DNA of 64,000 bases, taken from NCBI RefSeq assembly GCF_025370935.1, contig NC_133472.1, positions 19,390,925 through 19,454,924 of the forward strand, given 5' to 3'. Each line of letters starts with the position of its first letter. Position 1 is the first letter of the stretch. Of this stretch, positions 1 to 10,252 are shown piece by piece. This stretch comes from Choristoneura fumiferana. Lineage: Eukaryota > Arthropoda > Insecta > Lepidoptera > Tortricidae. The position numbers and the translations under genes are program-made. A model generated the notes under the pieces. The model searched no databases and was not told the DNA's origin. It was given only the letters and a program-made list of their open reading frames with translations.

Positions 1-900
1 ATCCAAATGCGAGTTTTAATTGATTTTTTGAAGAATTATTATGGAAATAAATATACAGACAGACGTTATTTTAGACAGATGGTGAAAGTGCAAATTTTCG
101 AATGCAAAAATCAACCTACCTAAATTATACTTCGTACATACTTTGAACCCCCTGGCTTCACATCTTCAGTTGTGGAATTTTAGAAAACCTACGTGTTCCT
201 TTTGCCCGCGGCTTCGTGCGCGCTATAAGATAATTCCCGCGGAATAAGGATAAGTCAATTCTATAGAAAGCTACAATGTCTGTGATACAATTGAAACAGA
301 CTTCTTTTGCCTAAGAAAATTGCAAAGTTCCCGCGGGAAAGATATAACTCTTTAGATCGATTGAAAAAAAAACCTTCACTTCAAAGCAAAAAGCAAAAAG
401 CTTTCACAGTTCTTGACTAACTTTCGCTACCTACTTTTTTATTGGAAAAATGCAAAATTCCCATTTTCAAAAGAGATAGAAATAAGTGACTACATTTACC
501 TACACCAATTTTTTTTTCACTAATAAAAAGTTACACTGTTTTTGGCTTGACTTGACTGACATGCGCTACTTCGCGCGAAATTATAAAGTTCCCGCGGGAA
601 AGATCTCTTTAAATCGATTGAAAAACATCCTTCATTTCAAAGCAAAAACATGAGTAACTGTTTTGATCTATTTTAAAATGTTCTATTAACTATTGAAAAA
701 AAATCTCAAATTTCGTATCGGTGCTGTCAACCTTTGAGGAGTTCTCTTAATTAGGAGCAGACGCAGACGACCCTGGCCGCAGCATCAGGTGGTATCTATG
801 ATATAAACGCATAGTCCTTAAAATTAAACAATCATGCAAAGTTTCTTGTGTGTGCCAGTAACTTTTGAAGAGTTCCCTCCTACGGAAACGATCCTGGCCG
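1..900. repeat. Degenerate dispersed-repeat remnants
   Basis: No credible gene is seen. Two blocks of about 65 bp, at 325-390 and 587-650, are near copies of each other and both begin TTCCCGCGGGAAAGAT. A TTTTGCCCGCGGCTTCG segment near 199-216 resembles the end of a repeat that recurs later in the window (36840-36885, 37660-37690, 46955-46985). The part from 735 to 900 holds GAGTTCCCTC-type motifs also seen at 42880-42900. I infer old, overlapping repeat copies. Confidence 0.5.
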
Positions 901-1289
901 TACATCCAAGACGTCACTGCCAGATTATTGTGTTGTCACCAGAATAACATAATATTTTAATCTAGTCTTATTACTTGTGCGTTTTTTGCTTGAGTTATTA
1001 TATAAAATTCTCTGTATTTGTTTTATCCCGTGAGAATTCCGGAAAATTTTGCAACTGTTTTTACCTATTAGTATTACCGACCTGCATGGCAAATTAAAAG
1101 TCTCTGCGGTTTATATTTACGGAGTTAGGGCCACTTTGAAACGAAAATATTATTATTATTATCAGCCTATTCTGCCTGTCCCAAATATCAAAACGTCCTT
1201 TTTTAGTGCGCGTCTACACATATTAAGGAATATATATTCCAAAAATCAAGTACTTATGTGTATTTCAAGTGTGGAGTTTCGAAGGAAAA

Positions 1290-2340
1290 ACTCTCTTTCT
1301 CTTGTACAAATATCCATCTCCCTTTTTACCCCGTCAGCGGTGAAATTTAAAAAAATAGTTAATCACGTATTCTCCTAATCCTATTCGAGAGTCGTTCACT
1401 TAGTTTAAGAATCATAACTTCAAAAAGGGGTAGAATTATTAAAAAATGTGATGCTTGTTCTTTTATTTGATTTGAAGAAAGATTTCTCCATATTTCGTAA
1501 TCCTAAATTAAAAGAGTAACGTTTTCCTTATACAAATTTTCATTCCCCTTTTTACCCCCTTAGGGTTGAAATTTTCAAAAGTGGTGAATCACGTATTCTC
1601 TTAATTCTGTTCAAGAGTTATTCACTTAATTACAGAACCATAATTTCAAAAATAAAAATCTCACGCCAACTTCCATCCCCCTTTTAAACTCTTTAGGGGT
1701 AGAATTATCAAAAAATGTAAAATATGAGAAATGCGTTAGTTAAAACGTGTTCTTTTATTTCTCTTCCCTTCAATGTTCATTAAGTTTCATAAATCTAACC
1801 CTAAAATAAAAGTTTTCTTTTACCCCCCCCCCCTTCCCCTTTTTCACCTCCATAGTTTCCAAAACCAATTATATTTGTGTTCTTTCATTTGTCTTTAAAA
1901 CTACACGCACATTCATCATATTACTACATTCAAATAACATTTTTCCGTACTAACTTCCTCCCCCCTTTTTACCCCCTCAGAGGTAGATTTTCCAAAAACA
2001 GTGAAACACGTGTTTGTTTATTTCTGTTTCAGAACCATTTCACAAAGTTTTATAATGATATCTTCAATAAGAAAAATTTTCCCATACACCCTTTCATCCC
2101 CTCTTTTTACCCTTTAAGAGTAGAATTTTCAAAAATGGCGAAATACGTGTTCTCTTATATATTTTGAATAAAGTTTTTCCCAAATTTCGTAGTCTCTACT
2201 TTAGAAATAGCAATTTTGCATACTAACGTTCTCCCCCCCTTTTCACGAATTTAAAAAAATCCTTTCTTATCTCGTGTACATGTCATAAAAGGAACCTCTG
2301 TGCAAAATTTCAGCTTTCGAGGTTCAAGGGTTTGGGCTGG
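1290..2340 (+). repeat. Degenerate tandem repeat, unit about 130-155 bp
   Basis: A block of the type CCCCTTTTTACCCC followed by a TTAGGGGTAGAATT-like stretch and AAACACGTGTTCT-like sequence recurs at about 1321, 1548, 1680, 1835, 1966, 2103 and 2236. The spacing is mostly 130-155 bp, with one gap of about 227 bp. Copies are diverged, and short ORFs across them (for example 1049-1378 and 1877-2167) look like chance frames. A run of nine or more C lies at about 1825-1833. Similar sequence sits in the 3' parts of lepidopteran retroelement repeats, which is an inference. Confidence 0.6.
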
Positions 2341-2439
2341 GCGTTGATGAGTCAGTAATTAATGTATCGGACTCTCATTTTTATATACGAGTATGTAAAT
2401 TTTAACGTGAAATATGTAATTATGAATATAATAACAATC

Positions 2440-2605
2440 AGACATGTCCCGATCCCATTGTGCATTGTGGGTAGCTAAAATTGTCATTTTTTTTTAGTTA
2501 TAAGTATGTATGTGTAGTTACTAACCCCTTCTTAAATTTATTTACTAATATAGTTATTATGTGTTTAGTTACATGAAATAAATGATTTGAATTGAATTGA
2601 ATTAT
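2440..2605 (+). mobile_element. LINE-type 3' end with ATTGA tail
   Basis: The segment ends in AATAAATGATTTGAATTGA followed by more ATTGA units. A polyadenylation-like AATAAA just before a short simple-repeat tail is usual for insect non-LTR 3' ends. No coding part remains, so the family is not known. Confidence 0.4.
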
Positions 2606-3239
2606 TAAAGATAGATACAAAGGGTACGAGTACTCGCAGAGCATAAATTTGTAAATATTAAATATGCGAAAATTAACTAAAATATTTACTTACCAAATAT
2701 TAAGTAAATTCGCAAAGGTATTTAAGAAGTGAACTCTTGTTTTCGTTGCCTATTTTATTTGTGATGCCACTGCTACGCAAGAGCCTTCTCTTTCATTTCG
2801 CCAATAAATTGTTTTCCGCAAAACTTAAACGTTTTTCTGACAAGGTTTTTGGACTTATAAATTTAAATAAACACACGTTGAATATAACGTGAAAACAGAT
2901 AAATTGTATAAACGCCTCCAGGTATACGCGACAAATATCCAGACATTCTTTTTACGAATGAACTATTCACACTTTTTTTCCCGACCGCCATTGTAGGAAG
3001 GGAATTGAATTTATTAGAATCCATGCATGCATATAAATTTAGCACTGGCCCATGCCAACCCGAACAACTCCGAACTCCGGCTAACCCAAACATACATAAT
3101 ATGCTAAATAATAATAAAAAAACATAGACATGTACTAAATGTACTAAAATTTTGTAATACACATATAGCCAACACGATGATTAAGTTAAGTTAGAGTACC
3201 TATATTATGTAATATAATGTCTTTATCTATTAGCGCGAA
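2606..3239. other. Intergenic, nothing recognised
   Basis: AT-rich sequence. The reading frame at 2863-3162 (minus) has no domain that I recognise and is compositionally like its surroundings, so I do not call a gene. Confidence 0.5.
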
Positions 3240-3450
3240 TATCGTGCAATCGGTTCAAATAATGCAAGAAACTTACCGTGAGTGCAGAACGGCGGTCACT
3301 GGCAAAAGCACTGGGTGCGCTGGCGCAGGTACCCGTACCCGATGCGCACGTGAGGAGCAATGACTTGGACGCTCGCACTTGACCTTGCGGGAAGCGAGTA
3401 GATGCGATTCAGCTGCCCGTACTCGTTTTATACTCAGCTTGCGCCATGAC
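3240..3450. other. GC-rich, CpG-bearing segment
   Basis: Against the AT-rich background this stretch is markedly richer in G, C and CpG. It could be an unmethylated promoter or a short exon of an unrecognised gene, or a GC-rich repeat. A reading frame starts at 3446 (73 codons) but has no recognisable domain. No splice-supported coding frame could be established. Confidence 0.3.
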
Positions 3451-4523
3451 ACACAGCGGTGAAGCTCGGGTAGCTTTTAAACTAGATTTATTAGTGGTCG
3501 TCATATACAGCCAATTTCAAAAACCGTGCATCGATGTAGATGTAAACATAGCAGTTTGGTACGCTAGTATCTACTTGAAGTTAAAACAACGTCTCATTGA
3601 ACAATATATCAAGGCTATGACGTCATCATTTTGTTATTTAGGACTTTTTCAGAATCCTATTTCATGATGCAGATTGTACCTAAATATATATCTAATATAG
3701 GGTCATTGCGCTGGTTTGCCGTCCAGTTCCTCTTTTCGTTCATTTGACTGAGCTGCTACAAACACGTGCATAAAATTGAAACCCGAACGAACCTCCCCGT
3801 GCAAGTTTGGACTTGTTGCGATCCATAATGTCTAAGTACTTATCATAACAGTTTAACCAACATGAAATTGTTATTTGACAAGTAGGGGCTTCAAAAATAT
3901 ACGTTAGTGGGCACCTCACATCCGTGCTCTGCTGAAAAAAAAATTGTCGATGGGAAAAGTTCGCGGTAAGTTTAAGTTAAATTACAGTTTTAGCTACTTT
4001 ACTTAATGTTTTTGGCGCGTATGTCTATTTAAAAGCATAATAAACGTAATTGTAAGTGTTTATTACAGCTTTTTTGATAAATTTAGTGGACTAATACCAA
4101 CATACTACCAATTTTTCAAAGTATTTGGTTTTCGTCCACGTGGACGGAAACCCAAGCAGCTAGGTAAATATTTGTTAAGGTCATTTTACTTCAACAGACT
4201 TATAAAATACAGAATATGTTCTCTTAATATGATCTTTATTACTATTAGATTAGACATTTTTGTTTCCGTCCACTTCTTTGTCAGTGTTGCGTGAATAAAG
4301 AAATATTTAAAAAACGCGGACGTAAACTAAAAATAGCTTTATATGTTGTTTTAGTTTTCGTCCATGAACGAGAACTGGGGTAGACGAAAATAAAAAATAG
4401 CTATTGATCTTTTGCATTACTTTTCGTCCATAGCCTGGTTATTTGTGAGTAGGCTTGTGGAGCAGGGTTAATTTTTCGTACCATAAAATGAGGGTAGGTC
4501 AGACATAATGCACCCTTTTTTAG
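3451..4523. other. Intergenic with recurring TTTCGTCCA motif
   Basis: No gene is seen. The motif TTCGTCCA, or TTCCGTCCA, occurs at about 4131, 4265, 4366 and 4424; the first copy is part of the palindrome GTCCACGTGGAC. This suggests a degenerate repeat with 60-130 bp spacing. Confidence 0.35.
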
Positions 4524-4880
4524 GGTTCCCTACGCAAAGGGTACCACGGAACCCTATTACTGAGAACCCCTGTCCGTTTGTCTGTCCGTCCGTCTGTCAC
4601 AGGGCTCTATTTCTTGAGCCGTAATAGTTAGGCACATGAAATTTTCACTATATTTCTATCACAACAAATACTAAAAATAGAATAAAAGAAATAGAGGGGC
4701 TCCCATACAACAAACGCCATTTTTTTTACCGTTTTTTGCTCGATATTAATAACGGCAACAGGTAGACACTTGAAATATTCACAGAATATTTAGTTCTATA
4801 ATCACTTTAAAAATAAATAATTGAATTAAAATTAAATAAATATTTAAGGGGGACTCCCATACAACAAACTTGTTATTTTG
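4524..4880 (+). repeat. Dispersed repeat (AGGGTTCC/GGAACCCTATTA type), copy 1
   Basis: It begins AGGGTTCCCTACG, has GGAACCCTATTACTGAGA, a TCTGTCCGTCCGTCTGTC stretch, then CTTGAGCCGTAATAG and a GCACATGAAATTTTCAC block. The same order of blocks recurs at 17611-17830, so this is a dispersed repeat and not single-copy sequence. From memory, repeats of this type are common in moth and butterfly genomes. The GCAC-GAAAT-TTCAC block occurs a second time near 4765-4780, so the unit is partly duplicated inside this copy. Confidence 0.75.
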
Positions 4881-4899
4881 CCTTTTTTTTCTAATGCCT

Positions 4900-5140
4900 A
4901 ATATTGTACAGATTTTTCTTAATTTTGTCTTCAGCCAGTAAAGTTTCTGTTAGTTGACTTTTGCCCGAGACCAATGCAGTATGTTTTGCTTTATTATTAG
5001 ATTAATACTCCACATTTTTTTTATAAATTTGTTGTAAATATTTTTTAATTTTTTAATAAAGTTGTTGTTCCATTATATTTTTGTTGTTTAGTTGTTGTTA
5101 GGTTAGGTTTATTTTCTTTTTAAATTGTCGCTTCACGACA
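4900..5140 (+). repeat. Probable 5' LTR end of a Ty3/gypsy-like element
   Basis: The stretch ends in CACGACA four bases before a tRNA-type primer-binding site and lies upstream of a gag frame, as a 5' LTR should. The left boundary is not defined. A TGTACAG at 4906 is one candidate start, but no second LTR is present in the window to fix it. Confidence 0.35.
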
Positions 5141-5143
5141 TTT

Positions 5144-5154
5144 TGGCGCCCAAC
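5144..5154 (+). other. Retrotransposon primer-binding site
   Basis: TGGCGCCCAAC would pair with the 3' CCA end of a tRNA, and this motif is a usual primer-binding site for Ty3/gypsy-class elements. It lies about 300 bp upstream of the gag start, with a TTT spacer after the presumed LTR end. Which tRNA it matches cannot be fixed from 11 bases. Confidence 0.6.
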
Positions 5155-5456
5155 AAAAAAAAGCTCTCCTTCTCTTTTTCTTCACTTTTTCTGCGCCTTG
5201 TCTCTTTCCTTTTGTTTTGTTTGCTTTCTCTTTCGTTCTCTATATCTTATTATTTATTCATCCTTTTCATACCTTCCAAATTCTAAAACAAAACTTTATC
5301 TAGTTTTTCCTACTTATCTGGCTAATATTTAGACCTCCATTTAACACTCCACTTACATACATCACCTTAATTTTTTTTTAATTCTAGGAAACAAAGAGGT
5401 ATTAATTTTATTAAACTTTTTATTTCTTATAATTAACTTTGCACTGAAATATAACA

Positions 5457-6371
5457 ATGGAAAGGGTTATTAGGTACGAATTCCTTAACAAGGCCGAGCT
5501 TGAATACGAAGTTAAGATTAGATGTGAGGAACCAGCTAATACTGTTTTGCTACTAAAAAAACAGGTCCTACGTTTAGTTGCAGATTCTCACTCTGAGGAT
5601 ATTCTGACTTCTCCAATTCCGATTGAGGATGACTTGTCTCAAATTGGTTCTACTTTGACCTACTTGGACTGTAAAATTGAAAAATTTTTGCAAGGTGAAA
5701 CCAAATACTTAAGACTAATTGAAACTTATATTAATCATGTCTTTTTCAGATTAGAACGAATTGATACCGACTTATATCCAGACTTTAAAGCTATTTTTGA
5801 TACTTTGAAAATGAAGTTTGACGCTATTACTAAGCAATTCGAATCCTTGACTCCACCTTCAACTTCAAATGACTCTCCTTCACTTGACCCCCCTATTTGC
5901 CCGACTGCTATGGAACCTCCCCTTGTTTCTCAAACTTCTGTTCAGTTCCATACCCCATACCCTTCACCACCACAACCTCTTCCTCCAACCAACGTCTTCA
6001 AAGATCTTAAAAGACACACCTTCAATGGTAAAAGCTGTCCAAGATCTTTTCTTCAGAAACTTGAAGAATATTGCTTAGCCCGTGGCTTGTCCAAAGACTT
6101 GTTGATTTCACAAGCATTTGAAATTTTCACTGACAATGCTCTTCATTGGTTCAGATTTAAATATAATCAGAATCCAAACTTAACTTGGAATGAACTTTCG
6201 TCTTTACTAATCAAAGACTTTGGTGGTTTTGACTACGATCATAAACTTCTAGAAGCGATCAGGAATCGGACTCAAGGTCGTGATGAACCTATCGTCATCT
6301 ATATTTCCATCATGTCTGGAATGATCTCTCGTCTTTCGAAGAAACTTTCTGAAATAGAACAATTGGTATGA
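5457..6371 (+). CDS. Ty3/gypsy-like retrotransposon gag, C-terminally cut
   Basis: An open frame of 304 codons encodes a structural gag protein that would package element RNA. Residues about 180-295 look like a Retrotrans_gag domain: a FNGKS start, FLQKLEEYC, a central ALHWFRF and WNELSSLL helix region, then ETRTQ-like and VIYI motifs. Residues 135-180 are Pro/Ser/Thr-rich. The frame stops soon after the gag core, with no CCHC zinc knuckle, protease or polymerase behind it, so this copy is truncated by a stop or junction near 6370. The primer-binding site at 5144 supports an LTR element on this strand. The ATG at 5457 is the first in frame. The exact family is not known. Confidence 0.7.
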   Translation: MERVIRYEFLNKAELEYEVKIRCEEPANTVLLLKKQVLRLVADSHSEDILTSPIPIEDDLSQIGSTLTYLDCKIEKFLQGETKYLRLIETYINHVFFRLERIDTDLYPDFKAIFDTLKMKFDAITKQFESLTPPSTSNDSPSLDPPICPTAMEPPLVSQTSVQFHTPYPSPPQPLPPTNVFKDLKRHTFNGKSCPRSFLQKLEEYCLARGLSKDLLISQAFEIFTDNALHWFRFKYNQNPNLTWNELSSLLIKDFGGFDYDHKLLEAIRNRTQGRDEPIVIYISIMSGMISRLSKKLSEIEQLV

Positions 6372-6779
6372 CCCAATATTTGAAAACATATAATAACTCG
6401 AAAACCATTTGGAGAAATAGGCTTTGTGAAGCGTTTTCAGAAATCAGATCCCAAAAATGAGATAAACTGAATTAAATAAACAAAATTTAAGTAATGACCC
6501 TCTTTTAACCCCTGCAGTTTCTCGTCACAAAAGCAGTTTTAAAGCAGGCCTACACTAAGCAAATTGACAGTTTTGAAATGTTGCTGTCCTGCTTATAATA
6601 GCAAAGAGTGACAAAGATAGAACTTTAATCACATGATGCTCACCCGGCTTTAAACAGTTGTCATTTATCGTAAAGTCCGAAATGTATACGAGTATTTGCA
6701 ATGTATATTTATTTTTATTCGATCACCAAAATAATAGATCTGTCACCTAATTAAATAGATCAGTTCCTTAATTCGATGC
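6372..6779. other. Non-coding stretch after gag
   Basis: No continuation of the retroelement polyprotein is found in any frame and no other gene is seen. The sequence is AT-rich and unique within the window. Confidence 0.45.
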
Positions 6780-6937
6780 TTCTGCCTATTCTACTAAGGC
6801 AGGTTTGGTTAGGTACGACGATGAGCGAAGCGAGGAGGAGTGTTAGGTGGAACTGCGACCCTCAGTGCGCGAGCCGAGCGAGCGAAGCGAGCGTGCTGCC
6901 GCAACGACCGGCGAAGTGCCAGAACCGAACATTTTTT
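6780..6937. other. GC-rich segment with GCGAGC motifs
   Basis: Short GC-rich sequence with repeated GAGCGAAGCGAG-like words. The reading frame 6776-7117 begins in it and then runs into the LINE end that follows. It is probably repeat-derived, because similar GAGCGGAGCGAGG wording occurs in MITEs near 48770 and 50250. Confidence 0.35.
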
Positions 6938-7376
6938 GCTAACACTTGTATGATGAATATAAATGTTTGTAGTTGGTACTTGATTCTTGGATGTTTGTAT
7001 GTAAATATTATAAATGAAACAGATACAAAATTCAGATCTATTGTCAAGAAGACATTAATATCCAAGGCGTATTATAAAGTTAATGATTATATCATGGACA
7101 GGGATATTTGGAAATAATTCCGATCCGCATTAGCGATCCCTTCAAATAGCGAACCTACTGTGTTAAAAATAAAGTTGTGTTAAATACTTGTGATGTATAG
7201 ATATCATTAAATAATATTGCAAATCTGTTTAAAAAAATATATACCTCGTTGAGTTTCTTGCCGGATTCTTCTCAACAGAGGTTTTACCGAACCGGTGGTA
7301 GATTTTTTTTTGACATTCATAAGTGCTTGTTATAGCCTAAATTGAATAAAGATATTTTGACTTTGACTTTGACTTT
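6938..7376 (+). mobile_element. 5'-truncated LINE (family B), 3' end
   Basis: The last coding piece reads KKTLISKAYYKVNDYI and then a stop near 7117. This resembles the C-terminus of jockey/CR1-type LINE reverse transcriptase proteins. The 3' UTR follows and ends in AATAAAGATATTTTGAC plus TTTGAC repeats at about 7355-7376. From about 7092 to 7376 the sequence is nearly identical to 25315-25607, where the same family has inserted into another LINE. Small differences lie around 7196-7212. The 5' end is lost, as is usual for LINE copies. Confidence 0.75.
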
Positions 7377-7379
7377 ATG

Positions 7380-7436
7380 TTATATCTACCCGTTCTTTAG
7401 CACCCATAGAACAACTTTTGCTTAGTTTGGGCACAG
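7380..7436 (+). mobile_element. Fragment of tRNA-derived SINE tail
   Basis: The words CACCCATAGAACAAC and TTTTGCTTAGTTTGGG match the tail part of the SINEs at 42381-42650 and 45690-45930. The tRNA-like head is absent. It lies directly behind the LINE B tail. Confidence 0.55.
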
Positions 7437-7440
7437 AATA

Positions 7441-7621
7441 TATAATAGTACTGACGTACAGAACGGCCACGCTCCGCCCCGCACCGGTTCGAGTTACCCC
7501 ACCCCTCAAGCGCAGATTGCAGGAAAACCGCAGGAAAGCAGTCGGGTGCGCACTGCGCAACGCGATGTATGTCGGTCGCATCGTCGCACGGCACTAAGTT
7601 CGGGAGCAATAACTTTGCGAA
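7441..7621 (+). promoter_or_regulatory. CpG-rich segment upstream of THAP exon
   Basis: This is one of the few strongly GC- and CpG-rich stretches in the first 40 kb. It ends at the ATG of the THAP-like exon, so it may be a promoter plus 5' UTR. No TATA box or clear initiator was found, and the transcription start cannot be placed. Confidence 0.35.
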
Positions 7622-7710
7622 ATGGTGATATACTGTGCATTGTATGGGTGCTTGTCAACAGCCAAAGATAAGAAAAGGAGTTTGTTTCGATTTCCGAAGG
7701 ACGAAAAAAG
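7622..7710 (+). CDS. Putative first exon of a THAP-domain protein
   Basis: From the ATG at 7622 the frame reads 29 codons plus two bases. It starts MVIYCALYGC and continues to RSLFRFPKDEKR. This fits the start of a THAP zinc-binding DNA-binding domain: an N-terminal Met, the first Cys pair (here spaced CALYGC), and the conserved F-x-FP-x-D motif about 20 residues later. The exon ends AAAAAG followed by GTAGGT, a good splice donor, in phase 2; a first intron just after the FP-D motif is plausible for the family. The second Cys/His pair and the invariant Trp would be in later exons, and none is recognised in the window. The gene may be a host THAP factor or a P-element-like transposase. Length alone makes chance possible. 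Confidence 0.5.
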
Positions 7711-7716
7711 GTAGGT

Positions 7717-8309
7717 AAAGTACCTAACTAACTTTAATTAGTAACATGTACAATGTACTTAGGTATTAGGTAACTGAGGAAAAAACCAATACCTAGGTTT
7801 AAAAGTGTGTACCTATAATGTATAAATAGACATCTTATATTAGTAGCAGGTAGGTATTTGTAAAATTGATTTGTTAATTCTCTCCTATCAATAGACCAAT
7901 ATATATCTTATCTACACACACTATACTAATTATTTAACAAATTGTCTAAAAGTATCGCGATTAATACATGAAATAACTAATTAGGTACCGAATAATTCGT
8001 TCAAGTTTGTAGTCATATATTTATTGTAATGTAAAATAATAATGCTTAAATACATAGACAGACACATTTTAAGTAGGTTTAAATAAAAATATATGATTAA
8101 CGATTACATTTATTTACACATCTAAGCCTTACCTACATACCCTATAGTATTAGGGTTTTGCGATAGCCAGCCCTGTGTGTCTTGTCTTACGCACACATTG
8201 ACGCGTGTACAGACGTCGTCGTGCCTATGTAGATTCAAGAACGCGTATTTTGTATGGCGTGGCCGCCCTGTGGTTTGGGGCTGGGTCAATAATTGGTGTA
8301 GGTAATTTG
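7717..8309. other. Possible THAP intron, nothing recognised
   Basis: AT-rich with several TAGGTA words. No second THAP exon was recognised on the plus strand. Confidence 0.35.
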
Positions 8310-8720
8310 TGAGAAGATATTATTCTTATTTCATTCATTGTATATCATTATCGTCAAATTTCAGTTCAATTATTTGATGATCAATATTATTTTCCAGTGA
8401 TTATAATTAATTTTTAAATAGTTCCTTTTTTTATTTAAATCATTTTAAGTTATTGTTAGAAAGTACTGTTTAATAAATGGTATTTTAAATAAATTATTTG
8501 GTGATTCAGTTTTAGTGACACATCTATTATTTTTGAAACCCATTAATATAATTATTTAATGATCAATATTATTTCAGAGATATTTTGAAATAATCTTTAG
8601 GAAACCGCTTTAATATTATTTGGTGATTCAATTTAGGTGACAGATCTACTAGCAAATATTATTGATTAGGTCGCCGATAGCGCATTTATTAGGTGATCAA
8701 TAAAATCATACCCATATTAA
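8310..8720 (+). repeat. Degenerate repeat with TTTGGTGATTCA/AGGTGATCAAT units
   Basis: Blocks such as ATTTGGTGATTCA followed by TTAGTGACA or TTAGGTGACAGATCTA occur at about 8497 and 8619, with shorter TGATGATCAATATT blocks near 8373 and 8560 and AGGTGATCAATA at 8691. Spacing is irregular, near 120-190 bp. No frame is open. Confidence 0.5.
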
Positions 8721-8928
8721 TCTAAAGTAGATTATATAAGCTTTAAAAACAAATATGAAGCATTTTCGTAAGGGTACTTCAAGATGAACTAAAAGAATTT
8801 CCTTGCTCACCCGCGACCTAGCGATAGCTAAGCTTATGCAAAATATGCGTGTTCATGCAGTTCCTCCACCTCCACACTGTAAGAACACACACAAATCACA
8901 CAAACCCATCTATCACCACCACCACACT

Positions 8929-8973
8929 ACACTGACGCGTTTCGAACTCAACCAGAGCTCATTTTCAGAGTGA
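8929..8973 (-). ncRNA. Hammerhead-ribozyme-like fold, core altered
   Basis: Read on the minus strand, CACT and AGTG can form helix I, GAGCTC and GAGTTC can form helix II with a five-base loop, and the segment GAAACGCGTC gives the GAA...UH side of a hammerhead with a one-pair helix III and a CGCG loop. Such minimal hammerheads are known from the terminal repeats of Penelope-like elements, and a Penelope-like coding remnant lies 200 bp upstream on the same strand. The first core strand reads CTGAAAAT where CTGANGA is required, so this copy is probably inactive. The fold was drawn by eye. Confidence 0.4.
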
Positions 8974-9168
8974 CACAACCGTACACCATGCTACCAGTTG
9001 TTAGACTAACGAACCACAACCACCGTTTTAATTTGTCACTGTAACTCCCCAAGTACCCTCATATGTTTTATGAAACAAAACAAAACTACCCACAAATTAT
9101 TAATAAATTTTTAACCGTCCTTCAAAACTACCTTGATTTTTATTTATTTACTGTCAAGGCATTTTTTA

Positions 9169-9420
9169 TTAACTACCATTGCTGAAATTAGATCCAAGCC
9201 GTAGCAAGGGAGATAAAACTAAATTTACCTGCTCATTAATAATAGACCCCATACTGTTGTATCTAATTATCTCCATGCATTCTAAAACATCGAGACGAAA
9301 CCCCTTGCCACAATAATGTAACACCTCATACGAATCTGAGTCCGATAAAGAATGATTTAGATCCAACAAATGTTTGGCAAAATTCGACTTATCGGGATGC
9401 TTATTCCTATATGCCGAAAT
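9169..9420 (-). pseudogene. Penelope-like element, GIY-YIG endonuclease C-terminus
   Basis: The minus strand reads FAKHLLDLNH, then YEVLHYCGKGFRLDVLE, then a SIINEQVNL-type end. This order (FA-HLL-NH, later a Lys/Arg-rich L-LLE-EI segment, and an I-LN-Q end) is that of the C-terminal part of Penelope-like retroelement proteins, in which a GIY-YIG endonuclease follows the reverse transcriptase. The piece is about 80 residues; the GIY and YIG motifs and the polymerase are missing, so it is a 5'-truncated remnant. The frame upstream of 9370 continues with a NKHPDKSNF stretch. A LINE of another class with a similar tail cannot be fully excluded. Confidence 0.5.
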
Positions 9421-9676
9421 TTATACTTTTTATTTTTAAATTTTTCACTTTACGTATTTACTGAAAAATTGTCAGCGCTGTAGTACCTACGCATATCTAC
9501 AGCAGCAAAATGCTGAGTCAAGTTACTTTTCGACATTTTCAAATATTCTTTCTTATGTACTTAGTAAGTTCTACTTTTGATGTCAAATAAAGTTATAAAT
9601 AAATATGACTTTGACTACGTAAATCTAACAATTTGCTAACTAAAAATAGTATCGTGATTAGTTTTAAATGATAAAT

Positions 9677-9849
9677 AACATAACGGATAACTCACGTCTG
9701 AAATCGAGTTTAGCTGGACAGTTTCGGGCTAATCCGTAACCCTACTTGCAGCAGCCGCCGAGTCGCGTTGCTCCCAGAAGAAGGGTTACGAATTAGCCCG
9801 AAACAGGTCGAGCTAAAAACGATTTCAGAGGTGAGTTATCCGTTATGTT
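9677..9849. mobile_element. Palindromic foldback element, copy 1
   Basis: The arm from 9677 (AACATAACGGATAACTCACG) returns inverted up to 9849. Both arms are about 70 bp and carry GGGCTAATCCGTAACCCT-type sequence near the centre; the short spacer at about 9745-9779 is GC-rich. It has no coding capacity. One arm of the same family is found at 27125-27230, where it abuts the BEL element. I infer a MITE or foldback element. I could not define target duplications. Confidence 0.75.
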
Positions 9850-9987
9850 CTCATTCAAAATGAGTGAGTCATACGCTAATTTCATGTTCAAAATCGTTAT
9901 TAGTCTTTGCCGAATGAGATAAATATCTAAGGTTCCATATTTTATCACCTATTTAGATGATGTAGGTAGGTATGTAATTATAGTATA

Positions 9988-10190
9988 CAGGGCGTCCCAC
10001 GGCTATGCCACATGGAGGGAAAATACCTTAAATATTGTACATGGAACGTTTTACTGAAAGAAGACATTATTTTAATTTAAAAAACAATTTAAACTGCATT
10101 CATAGATTTTTAAATAATTACATGGTTGAACCGGGAAGTGAACCCGCTACACGAGAAAAAAATTTAGGCTGGACAGAGTATTGTGTTGTC
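9988..10190 (+). repeat. Probable non-autonomous element (TACAGGGCGTCCCACGG start)
   Basis: It begins ACAGGGCGTCCCACGGCTAT and includes TGGTTGAACCGGGAAGTGAA at about 10122. The start resembles those of short Tc1/mariner-type elements that carry ACAGGGTGTCCC termini. No matching inverted end was found within 250 bp, so it may be a fragment. Confidence 0.35.
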
Positions 10191-10252
10191 ACCGAATTTA
10201 CATAAGTAATTATTTTTTTCAGCTCCATCTAATACTAGGTAATACTAGGAAG

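Noticed and set aside
2863..3162. 99-codon minus-strand ORF
   Set aside because: Hydrophobic start is explained by AT-rich sequence; nothing recognised.
6776..7117. 113-codon plus ORF as a single gene
   Set aside because: Its first half is a GC-rich repeat and its second half the C-terminus of LINE B; it is a junction artefact.
8929..8973. Functional hammerhead ribozyme
   Set aside because: The invariant CTGANGA core strand is not intact, so I report only a hammerhead-like fold.
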